Below, one piece after another: positions 45,044 to 56,202 of a stretch of DNA of 64,000 nucleotides. Position numbers and translations under genes: made by a program. The notes beneath the pieces were generated by a model that searched no databases, was not told where the DNA came from, and saw only the letters and a list, made by a program, of their open reading frames with translations. Source of the DNA: Talpa occidentalis (taxonomy: Eukaryota; Chordata; Mammalia; Eulipotyphla; Talpidae); the NCBI RefSeq assembly GCF_014898055.3, contig NW_023601322.1:71824740-71888739 (forward strand), read 5' to 3'. Positions within the stretch are counted from its first letter, which is position 1. The number at the start of each line of letters is the position of its first letter.

Positions 45044-45372
45044 TTTTTTTTTTTTAATTTTTTTAAGAGCCATGTATTTTTATTTATTTATGATTTTTTA
45101 TTTGTTTGTTTGTTGTTTTGTTTATACATGCACTGGGAACAGTCAGAAGCGCCGGAGGGTGAGAGAATTCACCAGAGCCAGAGCGGGGAGCAGAGCAGGC
45201 AGAAGGACCGAAGCACACTGCTGAGGGGAGCAGCGGGCGGCAGGAGAGGTCTGCGCGCCATGTGGGACCCTCCTCCGGTGGCCGGGGAGTAGCCGGGGAT
45301 CGAACCCGCACCACAGAGGTCGCAGGCAGCTTCGCAACCCAGTGCTCAACCGCTGCGCCACCGGGGAGGCCC
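45044..45372 (-). mobile_element. tRNA-derived SINE, subfamily A (long-tail variant)
   Basis: Reverse copy with a long T/A tail at left, GTTTATACATGCACTGGG, and CGCCACCGGGGAGGCC at right. TAACCTGCCAAG is perfect at 45032-45043 and 45373-45384. The tail (ATGTATAAACAAAACAA in sense) matches the SINE at 27366, so these two share a subfamily. High CpG content and a perfect duplication point to a recent insertion. Confidence 0.97.
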
Positions 45373-45404
45373 TAACCTGCCAAGTTTTACAGTCAGCTAT
45401 GGAG
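45373..45404 (+). mobile_element. MIR SINE, right part
   Basis: CCTGCCAAGTTTTACAGTCAGC resumes the MIR broken by the SINE. Confidence 0.65.
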
Positions 45405-45408
45405 CCAT

Positions 45409-46005
45409 TGTTATAGGACAGGGAGAGGGTCAGCCCAAGCCCCGCAAACCTGCCTATTCTAAATGGGTTCTGCCATCCGCCGCATCAACACAAAACATAG
45501 GAGACTTTAATGGGAAGGAACTTTAATAAAACTAGGAAACAATACAGGTAAGGCAAAGAGTCTAGTTTCTAAATGAAGCACCTAAAGTTACCCGTCCCCT
45601 CGTGGGTAAAAGTCCATCCATATGGGATTGGCCCAGAGCAAGGCCCCAAAGCCTGCCACAAGTCTAAAGCATCTTCCAGTGGGGACCCACAGAAAAGGGT
45701 CACAAACAACTGGACAAGCCCGGAAGGAAAAGAGCAAAATCAACATCAAGATAAAAGCTGCCATTGTCACCTCCCCACGGGTCTCACCCACATCTGTGTC
45801 ACCCAGTCCACGACCAAAAGACAAGCGCAGTTTCTTTACATGTCTCTAGGCTCCATGTGCCTCTTCCAGGTCTCCTGGCTCCATCCTGCTTCCTTCCTTC
45901 CTTAGTCTCTTCTCCAGCTTCTCCTCTTCCTGCTCAGCTCCACCCTTCCTTGGGTGGGGCAGGGAACCTGGAACCTCCCCCTTTCCTGGGGACCACCCTG
46001 TTGCA
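45409..46005 (-). mobile_element. Solo LTR of an endogenous retrovirus (- copy)
   Basis: Read on the minus strand it runs TGCAACAG...CTATAACA. CCAT is perfect on both sides (45405-45408 and 46006-46009), a 4-base target duplication typical of class I ERVs. A poly(A)-type ATTAAA lies near the end. Homologous to the + copy at 44130-44781 in opposite orientation; the differing lengths come from several small gaps. The LTR landed beside the MIR at 44900. Reverse and forward frames inside are not genes. Confidence 0.82.
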
Positions 46006-46009
46006 CCAT

Positions 46010-48065
46010 GACTGATCCTTATTCCTCCTGATTCCATAGCTCTGCTGTGAAACCCCAACAGGAACTTGGTCATTTCTGTGTCCACATCTGATGCCTTTTC
46101 CTCAGGTCAATTGCCTTCTTCCAACCCACCAGGAGGGGTAAGGGCATTGCTGGAAGAGTCTGTGACCTTGACTCGTGCACCTGGAGAAGAGGTTTCGGCA
46201 GGTTTCTGAATGGGAACAGTAAGATCCTAAAGGGGGAAAGCCAGCCCGAGTAATCGGTATCCCCTGTTTCCTCTCCAGCCGGCTTGCTTCCTCCATTCTC
46301 CTCACAGGTGCTGCCTCCATGGTGCTTCCTACAGTCATTCACAAAACTCCAGGTGCCCCCTTCTGTGTTAGGCCCATGCCTCTGGACTGCACAGCTGGCA
46401 AGGATGTCCCCATTCTGATAGGTGTACCTCAGGCTGCACCTAACTGGCCAGAGGCAAGTAGGTAGAAGGCCACCATAGGCCTCAGTGCACAGGAGGAATG
46501 CCACTGCTTGCTGGTCACATCAGCATCAAGCTTGGATCCCACCTAGAATTGGCCCTAGTGGACTCCAGTCTACTGAATCACAACCATCCAGGTGGGCAGC
46601 TGGGAGGGACTGAGGTTCAGCTTGGGACCATGCCCCTCATTGTTCCATCAAAGACCTATAGGGTCTGCCCTGGTTCCTAAGATGCCCAGGGAGAACATGA
46701 TGCAGCCCCCATATGGAATGTTGGTCAAGGCTAACCACCTTCCCTGTTATCTGCCTTGACTAGCCAAACTTCCTCTCACTTCCCAAGAAAAGAAATATAT
46801 TTACGGACTCAAATGGACAAAGACAAAGAGCTACCTGCCATTGACTGTCAATCAATTGACTCAGGTTGGATAAGGGATCAGTAGCCAGTAGGAGACAACT
46901 TTAAGTCCAAGTTCCCAGAGAGGCAATGATTTGCCCCAAATCAGAGCAAGATGGTTAATAATAAGAAAATGGGAGAATGGATGGTCCACACCAGGAGGGT
47001 GGTGTTTCCTTAGTAAATGAATGGACATTCCCGGCAGGCCTATCTCTGCTCTAGGTTTCAGAAAAATACCTGAGAGATACTTGTCTAGGGCTGATGGGTG
47101 ACCTTCTGGGGTGAAGGTTTAACCCCTCTTAACCTTTGATCTCTAGCCATCAGTCCCCTCTTGGCCTCAACTCCTTCTCCCAGGCTAAGTGAGTACAAAT
47201 CTGGCCTAAGTCTGCACAGAGGCCACCTGGGGGGATAGAGAGGCCAAGAGGCCCAGTAGGACAGAGCCCCTTTAAGCCTCGGATCAGCTTTATCCCAGTG
47301 AAGGGAACCCTGGAGGGAGTGAGGTGCCCCTCCCCACTTGCTCCCTGTAGGACTGTTGGCCTCCCACCCCGGGCCCTCTTTCCACATTCCCCAGCTAGGC
47401 TGGGGTGAGTAAAATGCTCCCAGAACTGGGGGGGAAAGCATCTGGGTTTGAAAATCCCACAGACCCTTGTAGAGTCTCTTCCAGGAGAGCTCCAGGCTGG
47501 AGAGGCATCCACAGAGTTGGGGACTTTTAGCCTACTTGAAAGAACAAACAACTTTCAAGTGCTATCTGGAGCACCTATTTTATTGAAAACTCTTGTTATG
47601 CTAATGAAAGATCCTTCTTTATTAATAGGGCACATCTCCAAAAGACCTCCTTGAGGCTACTTGTGTCTCTTGCTGCTGCCTTTGTGTGTAAGTGACTGAG
47701 AGTGCACCAGTCCTCTAGAAAACAGGGCTGGGGCTTCACAATGTACTCAGCGGCCATTCCCCTGAATTATAAGTGACTGGAAAGGACAGGTTTCCAACAT
47801 CTCAACTATTTAGCAGTCACTTCAAGGAAACTTGGCCCACTGAGAGGCAGCCAGCCAGCCAGGGAAAAAAATGTCAAACCGCACTATGGTTGCCTCAGGT
47901 TATGCTGGGAAGCCGCAGATCTCTCTGCGTGAGCCCCAGAATCAGACAGGCCCCTGGTTCTGTCTTCACTTTGCACTCACAGGGCAGGATAGGATATGTA
48001 ACCCCTGCTCCAAGACTCCACTTCCTCTTCTGTCATGTGGTGCGAATGGCAGAGAAGGTTAGGTG
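46010..48065. other. Intergenic, no gene seen
   Basis: Unique sequence. The longest frames (46070-46504 minus, 47150-47551 minus, 47773-48318 plus) have no recognised domain and no convincing splice sites that link them. Confidence 0.45.
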
Positions 48066-48335
48066 CTTTGGAAGGCATTTAGCTTGTGGCTTACACCAGG
48101 CCATTTATTTTCTCACAGTTCTGGAGGCTGAAACCAGGGTGTTGGAGGGCATCGGTCTGGCTTGCCTTGTCACTGTGTCATCATGCAGCAGAGAGAGCCG
48201 GCAAGTGAGCACTCGAGGAGGGGTCTCTGCTGTCTGTAGTGGGTCTCATCTGCTTTCTGGCTCAGATTTACTGAGCACACAACGAAGGGATGAACCCACG
48301 ATGGGCAGATTTGAATGAAGACTTTGGAAAAGAGG
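48066..48335 (-). mobile_element. MaLR-type LTR remnant, reverse
   Basis: CCATTTATTTTCTCACAGTTCTGGAGGCTGAAACC followed by GGTCTGGCTTGCC is the reverse of the 3' third of MLT1/MST-like LTRs. Confidence 0.65.
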
Positions 48336-48519
48336 GCCCTGGGAGTTTACGGGACAGGTGACTGGCCTCAGTGAACAGTTTGGCTAAGTGCTCACGTTTC
48401 ATTTCTGGCAAAACTAAACTGGGGTTTTTCATCTGAACAGAAGGCCCATTGGGGGCAACTTTCCAGAAAGCTTAAGAGTGCAGGGTAGGTTCTTTCCTTC
48501 CTTCTGAGCTAGGCAGTGA
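48336..48519. other. Unassigned
   Basis: Short stretch between LTR remnants; nothing recognised. Confidence 0.5.
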
Positions 48520-49135
48520 TATGGTTTGAGTTAGTGCGGGGTCCTTGGGTTCACTCTGGGAAAGGTTTCACCAGAGCTTCCCTTTCAGCAGCACGCGGCA
48601 AGTTTCTCCACAAGACAGAGACGGTCGTTATATTTAAAGGGCAGGTTTATTAGGAAAAGGGGCAGAAAAATAAAGTACACTTGCATAGACACAAACAGGC
48701 AGGAAGAGCTGCCCCAGAAGGCACAGGTTTGCTAAGAGAGGCCTGCATGGTTGCAGACAGGTGGCCTTGACAGTCATGGGCAGGCAGGAAGACTGCTGCC
48801 CTGCAGAGCGAGAGAGTTGGTGAAAGGAGGTTTCTGCATAGTCACAGGTGGGCAGATGGATGCTGCACCAGCCAGTGCAGAGACTGCACTGATTTAGTCT
48901 TTTTCTGTATGGGAGGGGTCAATCTTTGTGATCTGTCAGTGGTTGCTAATTTTGGATAACTATGTAGAATTTGAAAGGGACTGGAGATTCTACAATGGGC
49001 TCAATCTCCATCTTTACCCTTGGGGTCTGTTGGGCTCAATCTCCATATCTTTAGACTGTGTCTAAGGATACTAGAGTCATCCACACCTCAGATACTAGTG
49101 TTGTCTGTGCCTCCTGATGCTAGTTTCTGCAACTG
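48520..49135 (-). mobile_element. Probable ERV solo LTR, reverse
   Basis: The minus strand carries CCTAATAAACCTGCCC (poly(A) signal, about 48640-48655) followed by ACGACCGTCTCTGTCTTGTGG, a layout typical of the R-U5 part of class I LTRs. A left end at TGGTTTGAG (CTCAAACCA in sense) is likely. The right end is uncertain, no target duplication was found, and a short phrase (GGGCTCAATCTCCAT) is duplicated near 48998 and 49032. Confidence 0.5.
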
Positions 49136-49309
49136 TGTCGATGGTTATGCTAATCTCTTCTGCCCCCACCTCCTTGTGTGAACCAGGTTTTTGGTCTTGT
49201 GACGCCTCCTTTTTTAGTTTTTTTCTATTCTTGTCCTCCATCAGGCAGGGCCTACTACTCACCATGCATGCTCATGGGTCAGTGACCTGGTGTCCTGGCC
49301 CATTCATGT

Positions 49310-49578
49310 TAAAACTAATGTGAGGAGGACCGTATTTGGATATAGGATTTTTAGGAAGTAATTAAGGTTGGATGAAGTCATATGTGGGATCCCAACCTGA
49401 TACGATCAGTGTCTCTCTAAAAGGAGAAAGAAAAAATTGATCTCTTTTCTCCCCTCCTCTCTCGCCTCTTCTCTCTTCCTCACCTCCAACTTCCAGAACA
49501 GTGAGAAAATTAATTTCTGTTGTCTAAGTCTCCCAGTCGATGATATTTTGTAATGGCAGCTTCAGCTGACTAATACAC
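49310..49578 (+). mobile_element. MaLR (MLT1-type) LTR, partial
   Basis: GTATTTGGATATAGGATTTTTAGG, then CTTCCAGAACAGTGAGAAAATTAATTTCTGTTGTC, ending GCAGCTTCAGCTGACTAATACA, in MLT1 order; the 5' third is missing. Confidence 0.75.
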
Positions 49579-49584
49579 CTGCTT

Positions 49585-49710
49585 TGTCCATGCCCCAGAC
49601 TTCTCATCTGTAAAATGGGACTAATAATGATGATACCTTCATTAAGGGAGGCTGGTCCAGTGTCAGGAACCTTCGTAAAGGCTCAGTAAATGTCATTCAT
49701 CACCATCAGG
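49585..49710 (-). mobile_element. MIR SINE
   Basis: Reverse MIR: GACTTCTCATCTGTAAAATGGGACTAATAATGATGATACC followed by GGCTCAGTAAATGTC. Confidence 0.78.
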
Positions 49711-51489
49711 ATTGTCCTTCCATGGAGCACTGCATTCCACCTACTATAACCCAGACGAGACCCCAAATGATGCAGCAATCTAGAGAAGCAGAACGTCTTA
49801 GAAGTCTTCTGGGGCCCAAAATGGCTTCCTGGAAGAGGAGAGCATCGGAAACCTTTTTTTCTAGAGTCTTTGTTGCTCCCCCACCCTCTGTTCGTGGTGG
49901 GGGGGGGTCGGGAGTAGGGGTAGGGGCAGAGATCACAATGGAATCAGGGCTAAATAGCCAGCAGGAGGAAACAGCTGTAAGATGGGGCTCACCTGTGCCC
50001 CACTGCCCCCTCCCCTTACCTCAGCCCATTCTGGGGCCACGCAGGGGCAGGATGCTCACACAGAGCGAGGAGAGGGCCGTTGCCTTGGGGAAGAGAAAGC
50101 CCTCAAGAGCAGGCCACTGATCTCAAAGGGAAATAATGGGATTTTCTGGGATTCACATTGATCCCCAAAGGAGAAAAGCTTCTGTTTGCCTTTTTTAAGC
50201 CGCCAAACAAGGAACTAAAGCCTCTTTCAGCCCTGAGTCAGGGCTGTCCTCTCTGAAGTCCTTATTATCCCTGGGGCACCGGGAGAACAGGCCCCAATGC
50301 CCAGCCCTCCACGCAGGGAGCTTTCCATGGGTAGAGGCTTGCCTGGTTTCCTAGCGACGGACACCTCACTGGACTACAGGCACCTGCACCTTGGCTCATA
50401 GTGCGTGACTGTGGCCTGGTGAGGGCCCGGCTCCTGTCCATGATCTACCCAGGAACATGTTTCTAAGTCCAGGAGAACTCTAGGTCTGCAAGCCACCAGA
50501 TGCCACATGTAACATCCCTCACCCCAGCTCCCCAGTGATGACAATGAGGACAGCAGTCAGAGTAGTAATGGAGCTGCTAGTTCTTGAACAATGCAATGCT
50601 CCAGGCACTAACTTCCTCTTTAGGGCTCACCTCCAAAGAGCTCAGCATCTGCTAAGACAACCAGCACCCTCCCTCTTGCTCACAGCTCCAGGGCTGCCTA
50701 TGTGATTCCAGTGAACTTCACCTCTTGCCACTGGAGCTGACCTCTCACAGTCACACTCTAGTCCTGTTGTCATCCACTGCTGCTCCACCTCTGAAACCTC
50801 ACAATACATTCACCCACTCACATACACTCCTGCCCATATACTCACCCCCAAACTTAGACTTCAGCCTTCTCTCTGTCCAACTCTTATATTTCCCTCTCTG
50901 GGACACTACTCCACCCCTGGTCAACGTCCTTAAACTCAACAAAACAAACCCACTCTCCCCTGACCCCTAGTCCCCTGCCAGCCCCCCCAGTCCAGGAATC
51001 TCAGCAGCCTCCCCCTCTCCTCTCACTTCTTCTTCGCCTCCATCTTCCTTTGCAGATTTGACTTTCTAAACATTTCAGCTTAGAAACTGAGCGATATTTC
51101 AGTGAAGTTCAGACTTCACAGTGTACTTGGAGATCGAGTCAAAATTCCCATTTTGGGTGCACAAGGCGTAAGACTTGCCCACCTTTCCAGAGTCAGCTTT
51201 CACCAGAGGCCCCCCACCAACATGATGTGTGTACCCAGGCAGGCTGCTCTCTCCAGTCCTGCACTCTGCACACAGCCCTCTCTGGGAGAAAGGGCTTTCC
51301 CCTCCTGGGTGGATGGCCAGAGCCAGTTCATCTTATAAGACACCTCATGTGCCACCTTTTCCAAGAAATTTTCCCTACTCACCACCAACATTTCTGTGTT
51401 ATGTGTCTATGGCTCAGACTTGTTTTCTTTTCCTAAGGCAATGGAAATTTTAACTGAGTAACTAGTAAAGACAAAAACTACATTTCCCA
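49711..51489. other. Intergenic, no gene seen
   Basis: Contains a G-run near 49899-49925, a possible MIR fragment near 50555-50640, and a pyrimidine-rich stretch 50690-51060. No gene. Confidence 0.45.
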
Positions 51490-51763
51490 AGGCCTCCCCG
51501 GTGGCACAGCGGTTGAGCGCTGAGTTGCAAAGTTGCCTGCAGCCTCTGCAGTGCCGGTTGGATCCCCGGCTGCTGGGCGAGTGTCCCACATGGCTCGCAG
51601 ACCTCTCCTGCTGCACCTGCTGCTCCCCTTAGCAGTGTACTTCATCAGTCTGCCTGTTCTGCTCCCCACTCTGGCTCTGGTGAATTCTCTCACCCTCCCA
51701 CGATTCTGATTGTACCCAGTGCTTGTATAAATAAATAAATAAATCTTTAAAAAAATAAAAAAC
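51490..51763 (+). mobile_element. tRNA-derived SINE, subfamily A
   Basis: GGCCTCCCCGGTGGCACAGCG start, GTTGGATCCCC box B, tail CCCAGTGCTTGTATAAATAAATAAATAAATC. CTACATTTCCCA flanks both ends. Confidence 0.96.
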
Positions 51764-52040
51764 CCTACATTTCCCAGCTGCCATTTTAGCCAATGTGATC
51801 ATGTGACTACATTCTGGCCAATGGAATCTAAGCAAAAGTGGCACATGGTAGACTAGCAGCCTTTCTTAAGAGAGAGCTGGAGTGTGCCCTTTGCCTCTTC
51901 CCCAGGGCTATGCCCTTTGTGGGGGGGGGGGAGTTGATTGAGAGGCTCCCTGGAGGCCATGAAATTGCGGTAGTGACCTTACCTTCATCAGAAGAACTGA
52001 TGGAGTAGGGGTACGATGAAGCTCTCACCATGCTGCATTT
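51764..52040 (+). repeat. Ancient interspersed repeat, family not resolved
   Basis: GCCAATGTGATCATGTGACTACATTCTGGCCAATGGAATC followed by GGAGTGTGCCCTTTGCCTCTTCC resembles a widespread old mammalian repeat. A related text (GTCATGGCCAATGAGCTGTGCGTGG) is at 60225-60420. Confidence 0.45.
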
Positions 52041-52454
52041 GGACTTCCGACTGCCTGCTGGGTATGGTGAGTCATTAGGTCTAAGGATTATCTCTGATCC
52101 CTGTGCTCTCCCAGGTGTGGGGTGTGCAGTCAACGCTATGAGGACATCGGCGGGGCAAGAGGGGGTGTACTGGTGGGAACTCCTCCACAGATCTCCACTA
52201 ACCCTTTCAGTGCAGGATTAGCCTGGCTGGCTCCTCCCCAACCAAATGTTTCCATCCCTCTCTCAGTGACAAAGTCTGCTGTCCCCACCCCAACCCACCT
52301 GTAGTCGCAGCTTAGTGATGACCCCCTAAATGCCTAGAACCCCTAAGCTTCTTCTCCCATGACATACATGCCCAGGAAGCCCACTGTGACTAGGATGATA
52401 GGCCATATTTGTCATCTGAGACCTGTGCCTTCAAATCCTAGGTCTGTCACTCTG
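52041..52454. other. Intergenic, no gene seen
   Basis: Unique sequence with no recognised element. Confidence 0.5.
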
Positions 52455-52960
52455 CCCATTTCATTCAACAAGCATTAACTGTGTGCCTGTTCTGTGCCAG
52501 GCACTGTGCTAAGTCCTGGAAATAAAGTGCTACTAGAACAAGGAGAAAAACAACACATTCTGCCCTTATGAAGCTTAGAATCTAGTAGGGAGGCTGATTT
52601 TTAACCATTGCTTGTGTGGATCTTTTGGTGAATGTCTTACTAGTACTGGTTCACCAAGAGGAGTTGCAAATGCTGAGATTTCTGTGGATGAGGAAATTCT
52701 TACCTAGTTAAGGGAATGGGACACTTGGCAAAAGGGCGTGTGGAATTTCGTATTGGAAGAGGGGGGCAAAGTATGTTCCACTCAGTACAAACAGCTTATG
52801 CAAAGGCCCAGTGATTAGCAGGAGAGTGCTCTATACTAGAGACTGAAAAGAAGGCCAATGTGTCTTTGGTGCAGAAAATTTGAGGGGTGGAGGAGCAGTA
52901 AGAAAATATGCAGAGAATGGAGGTGAAGTAAGGGCTCCCAAGATTGGTTTATGTTTTTGA
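52455..52960 (+). repeat. Ancient interspersed repeat, family not resolved
   Basis: TTCAACAAGCATTAACTGTGTGCCTGTTCTGTGCCAGGCACTGTGC, then GCCCTTATGAAGCTTAGAATCTAGTAGGG, then GCAAAGGCCCAGTGATTAGCAGG: the same text order as the element at 6230, but better preserved. Confidence 0.65.
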
Positions 52961-52974
52961 AAGGCTGTTCAGTT

Positions 52975-53115
52975 ACAGACAATGTAGTTTGAACAAGTCA
53001 CACCCCTCTGAACCTCAGTTTTCTGCTCTATTATATGACGGTGGCTTTGAGCTTATGGAGAGAATTAAAAGTCTCTGAGTGCAGCATATGACACAGTGCA
53101 GGGCTGCAGTAACAG
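52975..53115 (-). mobile_element. MIR SINE
   Basis: Reverse MIR: CACACCCCTCTGAACCTCAGTTTTCTGCTC, then GAGAATTAAAAGTCTCTGAG and CACAGTGCAGGG. Confidence 0.72.
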
Positions 53116-53429
53116 CCCAGCCCATCAGCGCTGCCATTCCTGGGACTGAGACTGTCCTGGGGCCCAGTGGTGGCCAGGGCTAAGAAGTGGGCCCTGATCA
53201 CAGGGTCTCTTATTGAGTGAGCCCTAAGGCTCCCCGCAGGGCATGTGCTGCTGCAGTGGCTTCTCTAAAACAAGAACTTAAGGCATTCAGAAAAAAAGGA
53301 GTCCGAGAAGTAAGGACCAGGGTCAGAGTTCATGGCCCACAGCGAGAGCAGGGAGGAGAAGGGCAGCAGAAAAGGCCTGGCTTCCTGGGTAGGATGTGGC
53401 TCACACAGGCCTCAATTCAGGGGTGGCAG

Positions 53430-53570
53430 GACAGGAGCTGTTGCCTTTCTGCAAACAAGGAAATGGAGGCCAGGAAGGTGAATTTCTTACTCAGAACCAC
53501 TTATCTAGCAAGTGGCCAGGCAGGCTGTGAATGCAGACTGCTTCCTTCTAGAGCCGACAAACTTGGAGCC
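53430..53570 (+). mobile_element. MIR SINE
   Basis: CAAACAAGGAAATGGAGGCCAGGAAGGTGAATTTC, CTAGCAAGTGGCCAGGC. It overlaps and explains the end of the 122-codon frame at 53217-53585. Confidence 0.6.
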
Positions 53571-53784
53571 AGAGATTCAGACTAGCAAGGAAGGGCAGAG
53601 GCTCAGGGAGGGGCAATGAACTAAGAGGAAAAGGGAGAGACTCAAGGACCAGGCTCACCCCAGAGCTGTCCTGTCCTGTCCTTCCCAAGACCTGATTATC
53701 CAGATTTTCCTGGGTGCCAGGCAAATTGAATTCCTCTCTCTCTAGCCCACTTCATTCTGGAGTAAGTTCTACTCCTGACATCCT

Positions 53785-54010
53785 GATAGAACTGAAGGCT
53801 TCCTGGAGGAGGTGTCAGTGATGCCAAACCCTGAAGGATGGGCAAGATTTAGCAAGGGAATGCTAGGTGGATTCCCATCAGATCCAAACACCAGAGACTT
53901 GAATGGGAACTGCATGACTGGGGACTGGGAACATTTAGGATGAGGGGAAGGCAGGAGGAAGTGGGGACTGGGACATGCCCTTGGGACCTGCTCCTGAGGG
54001 CCCTGGAGCA
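53785..54010 (+). repeat. Ancient interspersed repeat fragment
   Basis: GGCTTCCTGGAGGAGGTGTCAGTGATGCC and CCTGAAGGATGGGCAAGATTTAGC match the middle of the element seen at 52455. Confidence 0.5.
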
Positions 54011-54339
54011 TCAAGCAAAGTAGCTAATTTTTCATCCTTTAGACGATGGTGTGTGAGCAGAAGACTCACAACATAAAGATTCCTCTTTATCATCGAGATG
54101 GACTTGGGGAGGGGGTGAGCAGAAACCAGGTCAGTGCCTTGGAAGCCCATTGGGGCAGGTGTTTGCCTGGCGGCTGGTGGGCAGGATGAGGCAGGTGCAG
54201 AAGGCTTTGGTCCTGGCCCATCCCCTCCCAGCAAAGGCTCTCCAAGGCCTGACTTTGGCCCAGCTTGCTCCCCTGCTGATGGCTTCTGCCCCCATCTCCG
54301 CCCCCTGCCTCCCCCCCACCCAGGCTAATCAGCTTAGGA
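54011..54339. other. Intergenic, no gene seen
   Basis: GC-rich unique sequence; short frames on both strands lack domains. Confidence 0.45.
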
Positions 54340-54480
54340 TGGCAGCAAATGAAGGTTAGAACTGCAGAGCTCTCACTCTCTGCAGCTACAAATTAACACT
54401 TCAATTAAAAGTCCTCCAAGCCAGACCTGACAACCACGCTCTCACTGGGTGAGGATTTAATTAGGACATGGTGGGGAGGT
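54340..54480. promoter_or_regulatory. Candidate homeodomain-rich conserved element
   Basis: Within 140 bases: GGCTAATCAGCTTAGG near 54324-54339, CTACAAATTAACACTTCAATTAAAAG near 54386-54411, and GGATTTAATTAGGACATGG near 54453-54471. Three TAAT-type cores in a GC-rich, repeat-free setting. Enhancer role inferred. Confidence 0.38.
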
Positions 54481-55780
54481 GGCAGGGAGGAGGTGACCTT
54501 GGGAGGCCCCACCTGAGCTGACCATCTCTGCCAGCCTATTGTTTCCAGCCCACAGGCTAGCTCCGACTGTGGGCTTGAGACCACCGAGCTCACTGGCAGC
54601 AGCAGAGTTTCTCAAGATGCAACAGAATTCCCTTAAAGGGGAGGAGGTCTTGTCAAAAATACCTATTCCTGGACCTCACCCCAGTGCCCCTAAATGTCAG
54701 CCCAGGGTTCTGCACTCATACACATTCCAAGGGTGGGTTCTGATGCCTGTGCATGTCTGAGAACTAACAATTTGGTAGGTTGTGAAAGCAATGGAGAGGG
54801 CCCAAATGACCAGCATTTTTAACAATGGAATGGAGCATCAGAATAGAAAGTACCAGAGGGCATGTCATAGAGTGGGAGAGGTACTATTTTGTGAAAATTC
54901 TGCTTTAGTTATGCGTGTGTGTTGGGTTCCTATGACACACAAATGCAAACACATATTTTTACACTCATAGTAAAAAAAATGTTTGAAAAATCCTTTATTC
55001 ACTTACCACTCTTCAGCAACAAAGAGGTGTCAACATCTCATTCAAGGATGCATGTCCAGCAACAAAAACCACCACTGCCATCCCCCCAAGCTTGCTGATC
55101 CCAGAGTGCCCAAGGACAGCCTGCCCTCCCCCAGAAGTCATCTGCAGACAGGCAGGGGGGTGCAGCCCCATTCTGGGCCCCACTGAGGCAGGTGTCAGAA
55201 GGGACCCCAAAAGAGACCTGAATTGGGGTTTGTACTGATGGCAGGCACAGAGCCTCCAGGTCAGCCTCCTGGCCACCCTCGAAGCCTGGGGTAACACCAA
55301 AAGGTCAAAACTCACTGCGCTGCTGGGGAGCAAGAGAAGTAGGTACGTGACAGGGCCTGAGAGGGTCACAAGACAGCAGAGCAAAGGCAGGGATGACAGA
55401 GAGAAGGCCTGGGTGTGCAGGAGGGTGGGGTGGGGGCCAGGCTGCCTTCCTGAGTGCCGCATTCCCCAGTCCTGGGGTGGGGGTGGGGGGGCGGAGGGCA
55501 GACACCATCCCTGCCCTCTCTGCCTTGGAAATCCCTTTGAGTTGCAGAGGGCAGATGGGGGTCAGAGAGTGATGAGCTCTGGCCCCAGCCCTGTTTGAAA
55601 TCGAAGCATCCTGGGCCAGGGGCGAGCCCTGTGAGGTGGGGTCGCCACCTCCAGGGCAGAGGCATCCCCTGGCCTGGGCTGGCCCGTTGCTAGGGCCCCT
55701 CTTTGGAGGCATCAGGTTATAGGGCCGCGTGGAGCAGCCCATCTGCCGGCTAACTTCTCACTTTCCCCCTAAGGCTGCCT
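54481..55780. other. Intergenic, GC-rich, no gene seen
   Basis: Overlapping frames 55013-55742 on the minus strand are Pro/Ser/Leu-rich with no recognised domain. No repeat family is identified. Confidence 0.45.
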
Positions 55781-56165
55781 GTGACCCGGCTCCCCAGGCT
55801 CTGGCCCGTGTGTAAAGTGGCAGGGGGCCTTTATTCCCACTGAGCCCCTTCTCAGCAGCCCGGCAGCCAAACTGCTCTTGGATTACATTTTGATGAGTTT
55901 TCAATTTAGGCCCAGCAGACAAGGGAAGGGAGGGGATGGGGGTGAGGGGGTGGGGGCGGGCAGGGGAGCCTGCGGAATAAATGCAACAGATGGGTCCAAT
56001 TGTGCAGCCTGGGCAAATGAAGGAAGACATCTGTAGCTCCCGAATACTGGTGGTCTGAAACGCAATTAGCCCTCTGTGAAAGGGGCCCCTCGCAGCCCCC
56101 TCGGCCAATCCCCTCCGAGGCACTGCTCACGTTACAATGGCCTTGACCACAATCCATTGAGCAGA
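55781..56165. promoter_or_regulatory. Candidate strongly conserved enhancer
   Basis: Repeat-free block with slowly changing-looking text: GGCCTTTATTCCC near 55828, CTTGGATTACATTTTGATGAGTTTTCAATTTAGG near 55877-55910, a GA/GT-rich bridge, AAATGCAACAGATGGGTCCAATTGTGCAGCC near 55979-56009 (CAGATG E-box and CAATTG), GACATCTGTAGC near 56026 (second CATCTG E-box), ACGCAATTAGCCC near 56060 (homeodomain), CGTTACAATGG near 56130 (SOX) and ACCACAATCC near 56147. Two E-boxes of the neurogenin/NeuroD type with homeodomain and SOX cores suit a neural enhancer. Inferred. Confidence 0.48.
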
Positions 56166-56202
56166 AAAAGGAAAAAAGAAAAGAAAGAAAGAAAGAAAGA
56201 TT
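56166..56202. repeat. A-rich/(GAAA)n microsatellite
   Basis: AAAAGGAAAAAAGAAAAGAAAGAAAGAAAGAAAG. Confidence 0.9.

Noticed and set aside
46070..46504. 144-codon reverse frame
   Set aside because: No domain recognised and no promoter or splice context. Left as chance, although a relic of an exapted or retroviral sequence cannot be excluded.
47773..48318. 181-codon frame
   Set aside because: Its 3' part runs through a reverse MaLR LTR remnant, and no domain is visible.
53217..53585. 122-codon frame with a basic N-terminus
   Set aside because: Its second half is MIR sequence and it has no recognised domain.
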